Origin: Candidatus Nitrosocaldus sp.
GTDB lineage: Archaea; Thermoproteota; Nitrososphaeria; Nitrososphaerales; Nitrosocaldaceae
Direction: 5' to 3'
Assembly (NCBI GenBank): GCA_025054855.1
Contig: JANWZS010000008.1
Span: 1-64,000 of the forward strand
DNA length: 64,000 nucleotides
Shown here: positions 52,062-61,536 of the stretch, piece after piece
Position numbering within the stretch: position 1 is the stretch's first letter
How the letters are laid out: every line of letters begins with the position of its first letter
Program-made: the position numbers and the translations under genes
The notes under the pieces: model-generated
Seen by the model: only the letters and a program-made list of their open reading frames with translations
Databases searched by the model: none
Told to the model about the DNA's origin: nothing

Positions 52062-53657
52062 ATGCCCATCCCTATGGGCTTTGGGCTGGAGTTGAGTATA
52101 AACGGTTATCCTATAAGCCCAAGCAAGGTGTACAGGAACCCTTCCGTTGACAATCTCGTGAATATGGCAGTTGAGAGGAGGGAGGGTGTCCTGGCATCCA
52201 ATGGTGCTCTAACCGTGTATACTGGCAAGTACACTGGAAGGTCTCCAGATGACAAGTTCATAGTGAGGGATGAGCGTACAAGGGATACTGTGGACTGGGG
52301 TAATGTGAACCATCCATTCGAGCCTGATGCGTTCGATTCACTGTGTAGAAGAATGGTAGAGTACCTCAACGGCAAGGAACTCTTTGTATTCGATGGTTAT
52401 GCTGGGGCTGATGAGAAGGCTAGGCTCAACCTTAGGATTATAACGGATACGGCATGGCAGTGCCTCTTCGCAAGGAACCTCTTCATAAGGCCCAAGACCA
52501 ATGAACTGGATGGGTTCAAGCCAACGTTCACCGTAGCATCCATAACTGGGTTCTTCGCAGATCCATCAAGGGATGGGACGAGGAGCGAGGTATTCATAAT
52601 ACTTAACCTCACCTCAGGGATAACCCTTATAGGAGGGACATCTTACGCTGGGGAGATAAAGAAGGCTGTGTTCTCTGCGATGAACTACTATCTGCCAGAG
52701 AAGGGGATAATGCCCATGCACTGTGCTGCGAACATGGGCAGGGATGGGGATGTGGCACTATTCTTCGGGCTCTCTGGTACTGGGAAGACGAGCCTATCAG
52801 CAGATACCAACAGGATGCTCATAGGGGATGATGAGCATGGATGGTCGGATGATGGTGTATTCAACTTCGAGGGAGGTTGCTATGCCAAGTGCATAAACCT
52901 GAGCAGGGAGAAGGAGCCACAGATATGGGATGCGATAAGGTACGGTGCGATAATGGAGAATGTTGTGCTGGATGAAGGTGGGAACCCAGACTACAAGGAT
53001 GCAAGCATAACTGAGAATACAAGGGTTGCATACCCCCTCGAGTACATACCCAACTCGATGGTACCGAGCAAGGGTCCGCATCCCAAGGTCATAATCTTCC
53101 TCACCGCAGATGCATTTGGTGTGCTACCCCCGATAGCAAGGCTGAGCAAGGAGGGTGCGATGTACCACTTCCTCTCAGGCTACACGAGCAAGTTGGCAGG
53201 CACTGAGAGGGGGGTAACAAAGCCCAAGGAGACGTTCTCCGTATGCTTCGCTGCACCATTCATGCCTAGGCCTGCAATGGTGTATGCAAAGATGCTTGGT
53301 GAGAGGATAGAGAGGTATGGCACAAGAACCTACCTCATAAACACTGGATGGATTGGAGGACCATATGGTGTTGGTGAGAGGATAAGTATAGAGTACAGCA
53401 GGGCAATGGTCAAGGCTGCTATAACTGGTGAGATAGAGAGGGCAGGGTTCGTGCACGATGAGATATTCAACCTTGATGTCCCAACGTCATGTCCCAGTGT
53501 CCCAGATAGCATACTCATCCCAAGGGAGAGCTGGCAGGAGAAGGATGCATATGATATAGCAGCAAAGAGACTTGCAAGGCTATTCGTGGAGAACTTCAAG
53601 AGGTTCAGGGATGTACCCAAGGAGATAGTTGATGCTGGGCCCAAGGTATACGATTGA
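52062..53657 (+). CDS. pckA: Phosphoenolpyruvate carboxykinase (ATP)
   Basis: Gluconeogenic conversion of oxaloacetate to PEP. The 531 residues show TGKYTGRSPDDKFIV, GTSYAGEIKKAVFSAMNYYL, the kinase loop FFGLSGTGKTSLSAD, the metal site IGDDEHGW, FNFEGGCYAKCI, and the C-terminal substrate residues RYGTRTYLINTGW. It is ATP-type, not GTP-type. ATG 52062 is used; ATG 52074 is the alternative. The spacer before it contains the A/T-rich AATAGTTAAATAA box (52039-52051). Confidence 0.95.
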   Translation: MPIPMGFGLELSINGYPISPSKVYRNPSVDNLVNMAVERREGVLASNGALTVYTGKYTGRSPDDKFIVRDERTRDTVDWGNVNHPFEPDAFDSLCRRMVEYLNGKELFVFDGYAGADEKARLNLRIITDTAWQCLFARNLFIRPKTNELDGFKPTFTVASITGFFADPSRDGTRSEVFIILNLTSGITLIGGTSYAGEIKKAVFSAMNYYLPEKGIMPMHCAANMGRDGDVALFFGLSGTGKTSLSADTNRMLIGDDEHGWSDDGVFNFEGGCYAKCINLSREKEPQIWDAIRYGAIMENVVLDEGGNPDYKDASITENTRVAYPLEYIPNSMVPSKGPHPKVIIFLTADAFGVLPPIARLSKEGAMYHFLSGYTSKLAGTERGVTKPKETFSVCFAAPFMPRPAMVYAKMLGERIERYGTRTYLINTGWIGGPYGVGERISIEYSRAMVKAAITGEIERAGFVHDEIFNLDVPTSCPSVPDSILIPRESWQEKDAYDIAAKRLARLFVENFKRFRDVPKEIVDAGPKVYD

Positions 53658-53730
53658 TCGTTGGTTTGATCGATGGTTTAGTGGCAGATAGCGCTGATAG
53701 TTCCAGCATACAGTATTAACCGATCAATCG
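53651..53730. repeat. Separated inverted repeat of GATTGATC type after pckA
   Basis: CGATTGATCG at 53651-53660 and its reverse complement CGATCAATCG at 53721-53730, with a TTTGATCGATGG element between. It lies in the convergent gap between pckA and the subtilase; the left arm begins in the last codon of pckA. Confidence 0.65.
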
Positions 53731-53743
53731 ACAAAGAAATAGA

Positions 53744-56497
53744 TCACTTCTTCCCATCATCAGCTTCAGTAACATCATCATCAGCATCAGCAGCAACAGC
53801 ATCACCACCATCCTTACCCTTCTCCTTCATGTCATCACCATCAATGGCTATCCCATAATCATTGCCCTCATCACCATCACCACCAACCATCCCTTGCATT
53901 GCATCAACGCCTGTACCATCATTCATGCCCGCAGGGGTGGTTGATCGGGCAGGGTCTTGGTTGGGGTATTCATGTACCGCACTGCTGTAGTAATACCTAC
54001 CACTACCTTGCACCTCTCCTGTGCTGGAATCGGAGCCATGGCCTATACCAGTACCTGCTGCTACTGCTGCACCACCATCTAGATCATCCGCATCACCGTG
54101 CCTCCTGTTGAGCACGAATGCTATGAGCGTAACTACACCAACAAACCCCACGATTATAACAAGCTCCCTTAGGGGCAGCGACTGTGATTCAACGAGCACG
54201 ACTCCCTTGCCTACATTGCTAACATCTACCGTTGATAACACCTTCAGCGTGCCGTTGTTGGTTATGACAGATGCGTCTATCCAGTACTCACCCCTGTTGA
54301 TCACCGGCACGCTCACAGATCTGCTATCTGGTGTTAGTGTCACCATCCTGCTCTTCATACTTGCTGCATCTGTAACCTTGATCCTAGCAGACTTCCATGC
54401 CACATCTCCACCATCGAGTGAGATGAGGAGCATACCATCAGAGTTCTTGACGTGCATGGCTAGAGGGTTGATGTATATGGCTACGGGTATGGAGAGTGTT
54501 GTAGAGCCACTGCTCACTACCAACCTCCCCTCGTGTCTACCAGCGGCCTTGCCATCCACTGCAACAGTTAAATGCACCACTGCACTCCTCCCATCCATCT
54601 GGATATCTGTATCCACACCAACCATACCATCATCGTTACCACCATCACCATCACCAACCCATCTCACTGATACGCTACCCTCATCAAACCTGTACGAGTC
54701 ATCCAGCACCCTCAACGTGATGCTCTTGCTCACCCTCTCTCCAGGGTTCAGGTAGAACATAAGGCTATGGGGTAGCGCTACAAACTCTGCGCTCAACGCC
54801 CTATCCACTGCCAGCCTACCAGCACCAGCACTATCGAGTGGATACACCTTATCGTACGGATCCGTCACAGGCTCTGCAGTGGTTACAAGCAGAGATGCCA
54901 CCTCCTCAGGCCTCAGATCAGGATACTTCTGGAGGATGAGTGCTGCAGCACCACTCACATGGGGTGCGGCGAAGCTCGTACCACTGTTCATCACATATGT
55001 GCCATTCAAGCCAGTTGAGTTTATACCAGTTCCAGGGGCTACCAGGTCAGGCTTGATGTAGAATGGTGATACTGGGCCCTTTGAACTGAACGAGGCTACC
55101 AGATCTGGCTTTGAGAGTATCCTCAACTCTATCGATGCTACTCCACCAGCGAGCATCTCCCTTATCCTCAGCCCATCCTCCCTAGAGATGGATACTACGG
55201 GTATCCTCGGCCTGTAATCTGAGGAGTTGTTCTCATGTATCAACGTGCCGTAGAAGGCTCCGGGCTCGTTGTTGTACACTATGAGTGCTATAGCGCCCTT
55301 GCTTGCAACATTCCTCTCCTTGTCAGAGAAGTATACTACCTCCCTCCTCTCAACACCATTGACCACCTGTACTGGGCCTCCCCTCTCAGCAAGCACTACC
55401 TTGCCGTTGAGGTCCAGACCCTCAACATCCCTTGCGGTAGCAAAGTTTGCATACACCAGTTCTCCCTTCACCACACCATCATCTCCTCCATCCACCGCAG
55501 AACCAAGCATGGGTATGGCCTCGAACCTGGTATCGTTTATCCTGAGTGTAGCGATGACATTGGATGGCGTGCTCAGGGTTGCACCAACTGTTATGGCATT
55601 CCTTGCAGTCGCTGGACTACCCATGCCATTCTGCCCGTTGTTACCTGCAGCAGCAACAACGACTATCCCCTTCCTCACCAGGCTGTTCACGGCACTGTCA
55701 ATATCCTCGTTGACCCTATCCATGCCTATGCTTATATTCACTATATCAGCACCATCCCTTGCTGCCCTCTCCAGTGCCCTAACTATATCCAGCGAGGAGG
55801 TGTAGTTGTTGCCGGAGGCTATCTTGTATGCTAGGAGCCTGGCCTTTGGTGCTATGCCCTTCATCTCACCATCAGCTGCTATTATCCCTGCCACTGCTGT
55901 ACCATGGCCATCCACATCGAGAGGATCGTCATCCTTCTCCAGGAAGTCATACCCTGCTATCACCTTGCCATCACTGCCCAATCCATACAGATCGCTACGG
56001 GTATAGTCAACCCCAGTATCTATTATGGCTACCTTCACACCCTCCCCAGTCAGTGCTCTACCCTGTCCATCCCTCATACCCTCTACCCTACTCAACCCCA
56101 CTATCTCAAAGCTTGTTGGTGATATGGGGGATGAGTGGGGAGAGGGGGAGGAGTAGGATGATGCCTGTGGTTGTATCTGTGACCCTGCTACTATCATCAC
56201 CTCCTCATCGAGGCTCACCCTCTTGACCATGCACTCCTGCCTCAACATCCCAACCTGGTCAGGGCGTATGTAGAGTATGGCACCATCTGCAACGTTGCTC
56301 AGCACCTCTATGGGCTCGATATCATAGCCCTTACCGCTCAGGTACTGCAGCCAATGCTCTGTGCTACCTATGAACTCCACCATCACCTTGGTGTAGCCTG
56401 CATGGGTTGTGGTATATGCTGGTAGCGATGGTGATATGATGAGTATTATGAGTAGTGTTACTGCTGCTACTGCTAGCAGTGCCCTCCATCTCAACAT
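53744..56497 (-). CDS. Secreted, membrane-anchored subtilisin-like protease (S8)
   Basis: 917 residues. Signal peptide (ALLAVAAVTLLIILIISPSL), propeptide, then the S8 catalytic domain with Asp in KVAIIDTGVDYTRSDL, His in DVDGHGTAVAGIIA and Ser in NSGTSFAAPHVSGAAAL. A protease-associated (PA) domain is inserted before the Ser (KVVLAERGGPVQ, GAIALIVYNNEPGAF). After the protease are beta-sandwich domains, one membrane span (LVIIVGFVGVVTLIAFVLN) and an acidic Ala/Asp/Gly tail coded by triplet repeats, presumably cytoplasmic. It probably digests or matures proteins outside the cell. Monocistronic. Confidence 0.93.
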   Translation of the reverse strand: MLRWRALLAVAAVTLLIILIISPSLPAYTTTHAGYTKVMVEFIGSTEHWLQYLSGKGYDIEPIEVLSNVADGAILYIRPDQVGMLRQECMVKRVSLDEEVMIVAGSQIQPQASSYSSPSPHSSPISPTSFEIVGLSRVEGMRDGQGRALTGEGVKVAIIDTGVDYTRSDLYGLGSDGKVIAGYDFLEKDDDPLDVDGHGTAVAGIIAADGEMKGIAPKARLLAYKIASGNNYTSSLDIVRALERAARDGADIVNISIGMDRVNEDIDSAVNSLVRKGIVVVAAAGNNGQNGMGSPATARNAITVGATLSTPSNVIATLRINDTRFEAIPMLGSAVDGGDDGVVKGELVYANFATARDVEGLDLNGKVVLAERGGPVQVVNGVERREVVYFSDKERNVASKGAIALIVYNNEPGAFYGTLIHENNSSDYRPRIPVVSISREDGLRIREMLAGGVASIELRILSKPDLVASFSSKGPVSPFYIKPDLVAPGTGINSTGLNGTYVMNSGTSFAAPHVSGAAALILQKYPDLRPEEVASLLVTTAEPVTDPYDKVYPLDSAGAGRLAVDRALSAEFVALPHSLMFYLNPGERVSKSITLRVLDDSYRFDEGSVSVRWVGDGDGGNDDGMVGVDTDIQMDGRSAVVHLTVAVDGKAAGRHEGRLVVSSGSTTLSIPVAIYINPLAMHVKNSDGMLLISLDGGDVAWKSARIKVTDAASMKSRMVTLTPDSRSVSVPVINRGEYWIDASVITNNGTLKVLSTVDVSNVGKGVVLVESQSLPLRELVIIVGFVGVVTLIAFVLNRRHGDADDLDGGAAVAAGTGIGHGSDSSTGEVQGSGRYYYSSAVHEYPNQDPARSTTPAGMNDGTGVDAMQGMVGGDGDEGNDYGIAIDGDDMKEKGKDGGDAVAADADDDVTEADDGKK

Positions 56498-56523
56498 TAT
56501 AATATCCTATCGATGAGCAAGGA

Positions 56524-57462
56524 TTAATGCTTTACCCTCTCCAATAGCATACGTGCGTACTCCTCTACCTCCCTACTATGCGGTACCTTATCCAAGCCGA
56601 GCATGCCAGAGCCCAATGCAATGTAAGCAGCTGCAGTACCATGGCATAGTGCCCATACAGGGTCCCTGCTGCTTATATAGGCTGATACGTATGCTCCAAC
56701 GAATATATCCCCTGCCCCAGTACTGTCCCTGCTCCTCAGCATATCCGTGGTAAGTTCATACACAGCATCCTTGCCACTGCTGTACATGAATACCCTGTTA
56801 TCCATGCTTAGGATCACTATATCCGAGTACCTGCTCAGCCCATTCAGTGAACCCAGCCCGTATCTGCCAGTGAGCGCATACGCCTCATCCGCATCCACCT
56901 TCATCGCATCCACCCTAAGCCCATCCATATCCTTGCTACGCACAAGGCTTACTCTCCCATCCTCCCCAACTATCCTGAGTAGGCCCTGTGGATCGAGTAG
57001 CGTAAAGCCCGAGTGCCGTACGATGGTCCTTATTGCATCGATACCAACCTCGCCCATCACTGGGCTCACTATGCATGCATCATACTCAACATCCAGCACC
57101 TCCTGAGTTATATCTGCACACCTGGCTATGAGGTAGAGCGTCCTCCTCTGCCTACCCCCTTCCATGCTCATCACTAGCCTGAACCTGGTGGTTGGAAGGC
57201 CGCAGAAAGCCTCGGATGGTATGTGCATACCATACCTCCTTCTCAGCATATCTGCATGCCCTGCAAAGTCAGTTCCTACCCTGGTCACTATGATGGTGTT
57301 ATGTGCATACCTACTCGCCATGAGGCCAGCATAGCATACTGGCCCTCCCACGGTTATGACCTCCCCTTCACCTGCACCTTCGCCTTTACCATCATCCTCA
57401 ACCTCACCCCTGACTATATGATCTATAGTTGCATGGGATACTACAGCCACATCCACGTACAT
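56524..57462 (-). CDS. PfkB-family carbohydrate kinase
   Basis: 312 residues: VDVAVVSHATIDHIVRG at the start, GGPVCYAGLMASRY, VKVDADEAYALTGRYG-type middle motif and DSTGAGDIFVGAYVSAY with the catalytic Asp near residue 255. Substrate unknown. A Gly/Glu stretch (DDGKGEGAGEGEV) near residue 25 is low complexity. It lies 26 bases upstream of the subtilase on the same strand, so the two may share a transcript. Confidence 0.85.
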   Translation of the reverse strand: MYVDVAVVSHATIDHIVRGEVEDDGKGEGAGEGEVITVGGPVCYAGLMASRYAHNTIIVTRVGTDFAGHADMLRRRYGMHIPSEAFCGLPTTRFRLVMSMEGGRQRRTLYLIARCADITQEVLDVEYDACIVSPVMGEVGIDAIRTIVRHSGFTLLDPQGLLRIVGEDGRVSLVRSKDMDGLRVDAMKVDADEAYALTGRYGLGSLNGLSRYSDIVILSMDNRVFMYSSGKDAVYELTTDMLRSRDSTGAGDIFVGAYVSAYISSRDPVWALCHGTAAAYIALGSGMLGLDKVPHSREVEEYARMLLERVKH

Positions 57463-57475
57463 GGAGAGAATAAGG

Positions 57476-57487
57476 TTTAATTAATAT
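57476..57487 (+). promoter_or_regulatory. TATA box of the superoxide dismutase gene
   Basis: TTTAATTAATAT ends 24 bases before ATG 57512 and decides for that start over GTG 57494. Confidence 0.55.
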
Positions 57488-57511
57488 GATTATGTGCCAG
57501 CATTGATCGGC

Positions 57512-58111
57512 ATGAAGTACACGCTACCCAACCTGCCATATGCATACGGTGCACTGGAGCCTCACATAGCAAGGGAGATAATGGAGCTGCACCACAGCAA
57601 GCACCATCAGGCATACGTGAACGGTGCTAATACTGCGCTAGACAAGTTGGAGCAGGCAAGGAAGAACAACTTCCAGGGAGTAGATGTTAGAGCCATAGAG
57701 AGGGACCTCTCATTCCACCTCTCAGGCCATATACTACACTCGATATTCTGGCCCAACATGAAGCCATCGGGGGGAGGCAAGCCTGGAGGCACTCTGGCTG
57801 ATATGATAAATGCGAGCTTTGGCAGCTTCGATGCATTCAAGGCGCAGTTCACAGAGACTGCAAAGAGCGTCGAGGGTATAGGCTGGGCCATGCTGGTGTA
57901 TGAACCCAGCAGCAACCAGCTCCTAACACTCAACATAGAGAAGCACAACATGCAGGCTGCCCACGGTACCGTGCCACTGCTCGTGCTGGATGTGTGGGAG
58001 CATGCATACTATCTGCAGTACAAGAACGATAGGGCAAGTTACATAAATGCATGGTGGAACGTTGTTAACTGGGATGATGCAGATGCAAGGCTGAGGAAGA
58101 GCAAGGTATAA
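57512..58111 (+). CDS. sod: Superoxide dismutase (Fe/Mn)
   Basis: 199 residues from ATG 57512 (MKYTLPNLPYAYGALEPHI). Metal ligands are visible: His in MELHHSKHHQAYVNGAN, His in SGHILHSIFW, and Asp and His in LLVLDVWEHAYYLQYKNDR. It destroys superoxide in the cytosol. Fe or Mn preference cannot be told from the motifs. Monocistronic and leaderless. Confidence 0.96.
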   Translation: MKYTLPNLPYAYGALEPHIAREIMELHHSKHHQAYVNGANTALDKLEQARKNNFQGVDVRAIERDLSFHLSGHILHSIFWPNMKPSGGGKPGGTLADMINASFGSFDAFKAQFTETAKSVEGIGWAMLVYEPSSNQLLTLNIEKHNMQAAHGTVPLLVLDVWEHAYYLQYKNDRASYINAWWNVVNWDDADARLRKSKV

Positions 58112-58116
58112 CCACA

Positions 58117-58126
58117 TATTTATTTT
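58117..58126 (+). promoter_or_regulatory. TATA-like box before the zinc-finger gene
   Basis: TATTTATTTT ends 20 bases before ATG 58147, supporting the short start. Confidence 0.4.
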
Positions 58127-58146
58127 TGTGCAATGGTATATGCTCC

Positions 58147-58308
58147 ATGAGGAGGTATACGATCAAGTGCAGGCTATGCGATGCATCGTTCATGAGCTAC
58201 GGGGATTATGAGAGGCATGTAGTTGAGGGGCACAGGGATAACCTTGCATACAGGTTCAGACCTATGGTGGTGAGGGATGAGGCTGAGGATTGTGAGAGCA
58301 AGGAGTGA
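58147..58308 (+). CDS. 53-residue C2H2 zinc-finger protein
   Basis: From ATG 58147: a single classical finger with CRLCDASFMSYGDYERHVVEGH (Cys2, then His-x4-His), a basic linker and an acidic tail. Single C2H2 proteins of this size are common in Thaumarchaeota and may bind DNA, RNA or a partner protein. Longer start at 58126 is possible. Confidence 0.75.
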   Translation: MRRYTIKCRLCDASFMSYGDYERHVVEGHRDNLAYRFRPMVVRDEAEDCESKE

Positions 58309-58353
58309 GTGTTAGGTAATGCATTTATAAACAGGGGGTGATGAACGATAGTT

Positions 58354-58794
58354 ATGAGCGTTGAGGAGAGGCTTTACTCCCTAGCAGCACAGCTGAAGAT
58401 GCTGGAAGCCTACATGAACGATCTCCTAGCAAGGGAGGATACCATAGTCAGGTTCATACAGGATGCTAGGCTTGCGATGGAGGCGATAAGGGGGCTAGAC
58501 TCCAAGGAGGGTGATGACCTGCATACGTTCATGCCCATAGGGGTTGGTGTATACGTACATGCCAGGGTCAGTACAAAGGAGAGGCTCTTGGTGAGTGTGG
58601 GTTCTGGCATCGCCATAGAGAAGGGTAGGGATGATGCCATAGCGTACATAGAGACCAGGGTGAGGGAGCTGGAGGGCGCACTGGTCTCCATAGGTAATCA
58701 GAAGCAGGAACTACAGGCTAGGATAGAGAGTATCAGGGGCGAGATGAACTCCATCATGCAGCAGATGCAGCAGAAGCAGGTGCAGAGGGGCTGA
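58354..58794 (+). CDS. pfdA: Prefoldin subunit alpha
   Basis: 146 residues: two long coiled-coil helices (EERLYSLAAQLKMLEAYMND; EGALVSIGNQKQELQARIE) bracketing a beta-hairpin region (FMPIGVGVYVHARVS). Prefoldin hands unfolded proteins to the thermosome. A TTTATAAA box at 58322-58329 lies 25 bases upstream. It is followed by ftsY in the order usual for archaea. Confidence 0.93.
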   Translation: MSVEERLYSLAAQLKMLEAYMNDLLAREDTIVRFIQDARLAMEAIRGLDSKEGDDLHTFMPIGVGVYVHARVSTKERLLVSVGSGIAIEKGRDDAIAYIETRVRELEGALVSIGNQKQELQARIESIRGEMNSIMQQMQQKQVQRG

Positions 58795-58829
58795 TACGTG
58801 CTGATGGTTGTGGGAGTACTGTGCGGGTT

Positions 58830-58839
58830 GGAGGAGTGA
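58830..58839 (+). promoter_or_regulatory. Shine-Dalgarno element of ftsY
   Basis: GGAGGAGTGA ends 6 bases before ATG 58846; shows that genes inside operons here use ribosome binding sites, unlike first genes. Confidence 0.55.
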
Positions 58840-58845
58840 AAGTTC

Positions 58846-59763
58846 ATGTTCGATAGGCTCAAGAAGGCCTTCTCCAGCATGGTGAAGGGGCTGAGCGAGA
58901 AGGAGATCAGCGAGGCCGATGTGGATAGAGTGTTCTCTGAGATGGAGTTGGCCCTGCTTGAGAGCGATGTTGCACAGGAGACCGTTGCCCATCTCCACGA
59001 CACGCTCAGGAAGGCGCTAGTAGGTAAGAGGTTCGATAAGAGTAGGGATACGGAGAGGATAGTCAAGGATACCCTCAAGGATATAATGCTCTCAATATTC
59101 AGTAGTGCTGGGAGCGTGGATGTGATAGGGAGGATAAAGGATAAGGGTAAGGGTAAGGAACCCTACATCATACTCTTCCTTGGGATAAATGGTACTGGCA
59201 AGACCACCACCATAGCAAAGTTCGCAAACATGCTCAGGAAGCATGGCATCTCATCGGTCATAGTCGCTGGGGATACCCATAGGGCAGGGGCTATAGAGCA
59301 GATAACCGAGCATGCGAACAGGCTAGGTGTAAAGGTTATAGCACAGCGCTACGGCGCTGATCCAGCAGCGGTAGGTAGGGATGGCGTTCTGTATGCTAGG
59401 GCTCACAGGGTGGATGCTGTGCTCATAGATACTGCAGGTAGGATGCAGACGAGCAAGAACCTAATGGATGAGATGGCGAAGATAGTTAGGGTGGTGAAGC
59501 CTGATCTGAAGATATTCGTTGGTGACTCCCTGGCTGGGAACGATACAATAATGCAGGCCAAGGAGTTCCAGAGGTATACAGACTTTAATGCTATAATACT
59601 CACCAAGAGCGATAGCGATTACAAGGGGGGCTCTGCACTATCCATAGTGCATGTGACCAACAGACCAATACTGTACTTGGGTGTAGGGCAGGGGTACGAT
59701 GACCTCGTAGAGTTCAATGCCAGGGAGTTCGTGGAGCAGATAGTCGAGGGTAACAGCATGTAG
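58846..59763 (+). CDS. ftsY: Signal recognition particle receptor FtsY
   Basis: 305 residues. Short N domain with helices (LLESDVAQETVAHLHDTLRK), then the SRP GTPase: P-loop LGINGTGKTTTIAKFA near residue 110, GDTHRAGAIEQ, VLIDTAGRMQTSKNLMDEM, TKSDSDYKGGSALS and closing loop LGVGQGYDDLVEF. It docks ribosome-SRP complexes at the membrane. There is almost no acidic A domain. Next gene argF starts 11 bases after. Confidence 0.95.
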   Translation: MFDRLKKAFSSMVKGLSEKEISEADVDRVFSEMELALLESDVAQETVAHLHDTLRKALVGKRFDKSRDTERIVKDTLKDIMLSIFSSAGSVDVIGRIKDKGKGKEPYIILFLGINGTGKTTTIAKFANMLRKHGISSVIVAGDTHRAGAIEQITEHANRLGVKVIAQRYGADPAAVGRDGVLYARAHRVDAVLIDTAGRMQTSKNLMDEMAKIVRVVKPDLKIFVGDSLAGNDTIMQAKEFQRYTDFNAIILTKSDSDYKGGSALSIVHVTNRPILYLGVGQGYDDLVEFNAREFVEQIVEGNSM

Positions 59764-59773
59764 GTGGTGTGTC

Positions 59774-60832
59774 ATGCAGAAGGACCTCTTGACCCTGATG
59801 GAATTGGATAGCAAGGATATAGCGAGGATACTAGGGCTGGCGGAGATCATGAAGGGTGGTTATAGGAGCAGGGGTAGGGGTGGTGGTAGTAGTAGGGGTA
59901 GAAGGATAGGGATGGAGAGGGTGAAGGATAAGGTATTCGTCATGATATTCCAGAAGCCATCCACGAGGACCAGGGTGAGCTTCGAGGTTGCCATGGAGCA
60001 ACTTGGCGGTCATGCTATATCACTCAATGCAAGCGATATCCAGCTATCCAGGGGGGAGAGCATAGAGGATACGGCCAGAACACTCTCAAGGTATGCAGAT
60101 GCCATAGGCGCAAGGGTGTACGCACACAGGGATGTGGAGAGGCTTGCCATGGCCGCAGATGTACCAGTGATAAACATGCTCTCAGATATGTACCATCCAT
60201 GCCAGATACTCGGTGACCTGCTCACGATAAAGGAGGTGAAGGGGAGGCTTGCTGGGCTCACACTCGCATGGGTTGGGGATGGGAACAATGTATGCAACAG
60301 CCTCATAGTAGGGGCAGGGCTCACAGGCATTATGGTTAGGGTTGCATGCCCGAAGGGCTACGAGCCATCACAGGATGCCATAAACTTCGCAAGGGAGCAT
60401 AACGGCTACATAGAGGTCATGGAGGAGCCCAAGGATGCGGTCAGGGATGCAGATATAGTCTATACGGACTCTTTCGTATCCATGGGCAAGGAGGGTGAGA
60501 GGGAGGAGAGGCTTAGGGTATTCCTGCCAAGGTACCAGGTAAACGATGATCTACTTGCTCTAGCTAAGAGCGATGCAGTCTTCATGCACTGCCTACCAGC
60601 GAAGCGTGGAGAGGAGGTTACAGATAGCGTTATAGATGGTGTGCACTCTGTTGTATGGCAGCAGGCAGAGAATAGGCTACATGCACAGAAGGCACTTCTG
60701 TACATGGTCTTGACTGGAGAGGGGAGAGATGGCGTGGGCAAGAGGGATGATGTAAGGAGAAGGGAAGTGAGGGGAAGAGGAGGAGTAGGAGCAGGAAGAG
60801 GTAGCAGGAGTGGATCGAGATCGAGGCTATGA
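59774..60832 (+). CDS. argF: Ornithine carbamoyltransferase with low-complexity insert and tail
   Basis: Makes citrulline from ornithine and carbamoyl phosphate. The 352 residues include the carbamoyl phosphate loop FQKPSTRTRVSFEVAMEQLGG (first 20 diagnostic), HPCQILGDLLTI, and the ornithine motif FMHCLPAKRGEEVTD. Between the first helix and strand (residues about 33-48) is an Arg/Gly/Ser insert coded by GGT/AGT repeats (59869-59904). The C-terminus adds about 35 Arg/Gly/Ser residues (60724-60829). Both lie outside the conserved core and give the protein an unusually basic surface. Confidence 0.93.
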   Translation: MQKDLLTLMELDSKDIARILGLAEIMKGGYRSRGRGGGSSRGRRIGMERVKDKVFVMIFQKPSTRTRVSFEVAMEQLGGHAISLNASDIQLSRGESIEDTARTLSRYADAIGARVYAHRDVERLAMAADVPVINMLSDMYHPCQILGDLLTIKEVKGRLAGLTLAWVGDGNNVCNSLIVGAGLTGIMVRVACPKGYEPSQDAINFAREHNGYIEVMEEPKDAVRDADIVYTDSFVSMGKEGEREERLRVFLPRYQVNDDLLALAKSDAVFMHCLPAKRGEEVTDSVIDGVHSVVWQQAENRLHAQKALLYMVLTGEGRDGVGKRDDVRRREVRGRGGVGAGRGSRSGSRSRL

Positions 60833-60879
60833 ACCAAACATAAATAAATAGGTAAGATAATCTTCTGCTGAAGGTCCTG

Positions 60880-61536
60880 TCATGTATGCTGGTGATCCTC
60901 TAGTGCAGCAAGCACGTACTGCGCAAAGTACGGCTCTGGTACAGCACCCTCGAACTCTATCCTGTCATTTATAACAACCTTGGGCACAGCCATTACATTG
61001 TACCTGTTTGCTAGCTGTGGGAACTCTATGGACTCTATCATGTGTGCGGTTATATGCTCACTCTCCATGGCGAACTGGTGCGCTAGCCTTACCATCTTGG
61101 GGCAGTACGGGCATGTGGGTGTGACGAAGACCTTTATGTTTATGCTCTTGTCAACCCTCCTCAACATCTCCCTGGTAGTGTTTGCCAGTCTGGTCCTCCT
61201 GTTGGAGACATCTATTATATCATCTATCAGCGCACCGAACTCGTACCCTGTAGGTATGCCGAAGAACCTTATCCCGTAATCCTTCTCTCCTATCAGTGCT
61301 ATTGCTGGTATCTTATCTATGGCATACTCCCTAGCCTTCGACTCGTGCTCAACAAAGTCGTATACCTCAACCTTTATTCTTGCATCTAGCGATGCCAACT
61401 CCTCCACGAGCTCCCTGTTCTCCTTGCAGTATGAGCACTCGAAGTTCTGTGTGAAGACTACTATCCTTACATCGTGCTTGAGCTTGCTTGCGAATACCTC
61501 CCTTATATGCTGCTGCTCCCTTGCTGGGATGAGCAT
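60880..61536 (-). CDS. pdo: Protein disulfide oxidoreductase with two thioredoxin-fold units
   Basis: 218 residues in two thioredoxin-fold halves, each with a CxxC: FECSYCKEN near residue 33 and TPTCPYCPKM near residue 138. Each half has its cis-Pro (DKIPAIALIG; VMAVPKVVIND). This is the glutaredoxin-like PDO of thermophiles, used for intracellular disulfide chemistry. Convergent with argF; the start ATG 61536 or ATG 61533. Confidence 0.93.
   Translation of the reverse strand: MLIPAREQQHIREVFASKLKHDVRIVVFTQNFECSYCKENRELVEELASLDARIKVEVYDFVEHESKAREYAIDKIPAIALIGEKDYGIRFFGIPTGYEFGALIDDIIDVSNRRTRLANTTREMLRRVDKSINIKVFVTPTCPYCPKMVRLAHQFAMESEHITAHMIESIEFPQLANRYNVMAVPKVVINDRIEFEGAVPEPYFAQYVLAALEDHQHT

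Noticed and set aside
55235-55834. 199-residue plus-strand frame opposite the subtilase
   Set aside because: It mirrors the conserved protease frame, has no family resemblance and an unnatural composition (Cys, Tyr and His rich).
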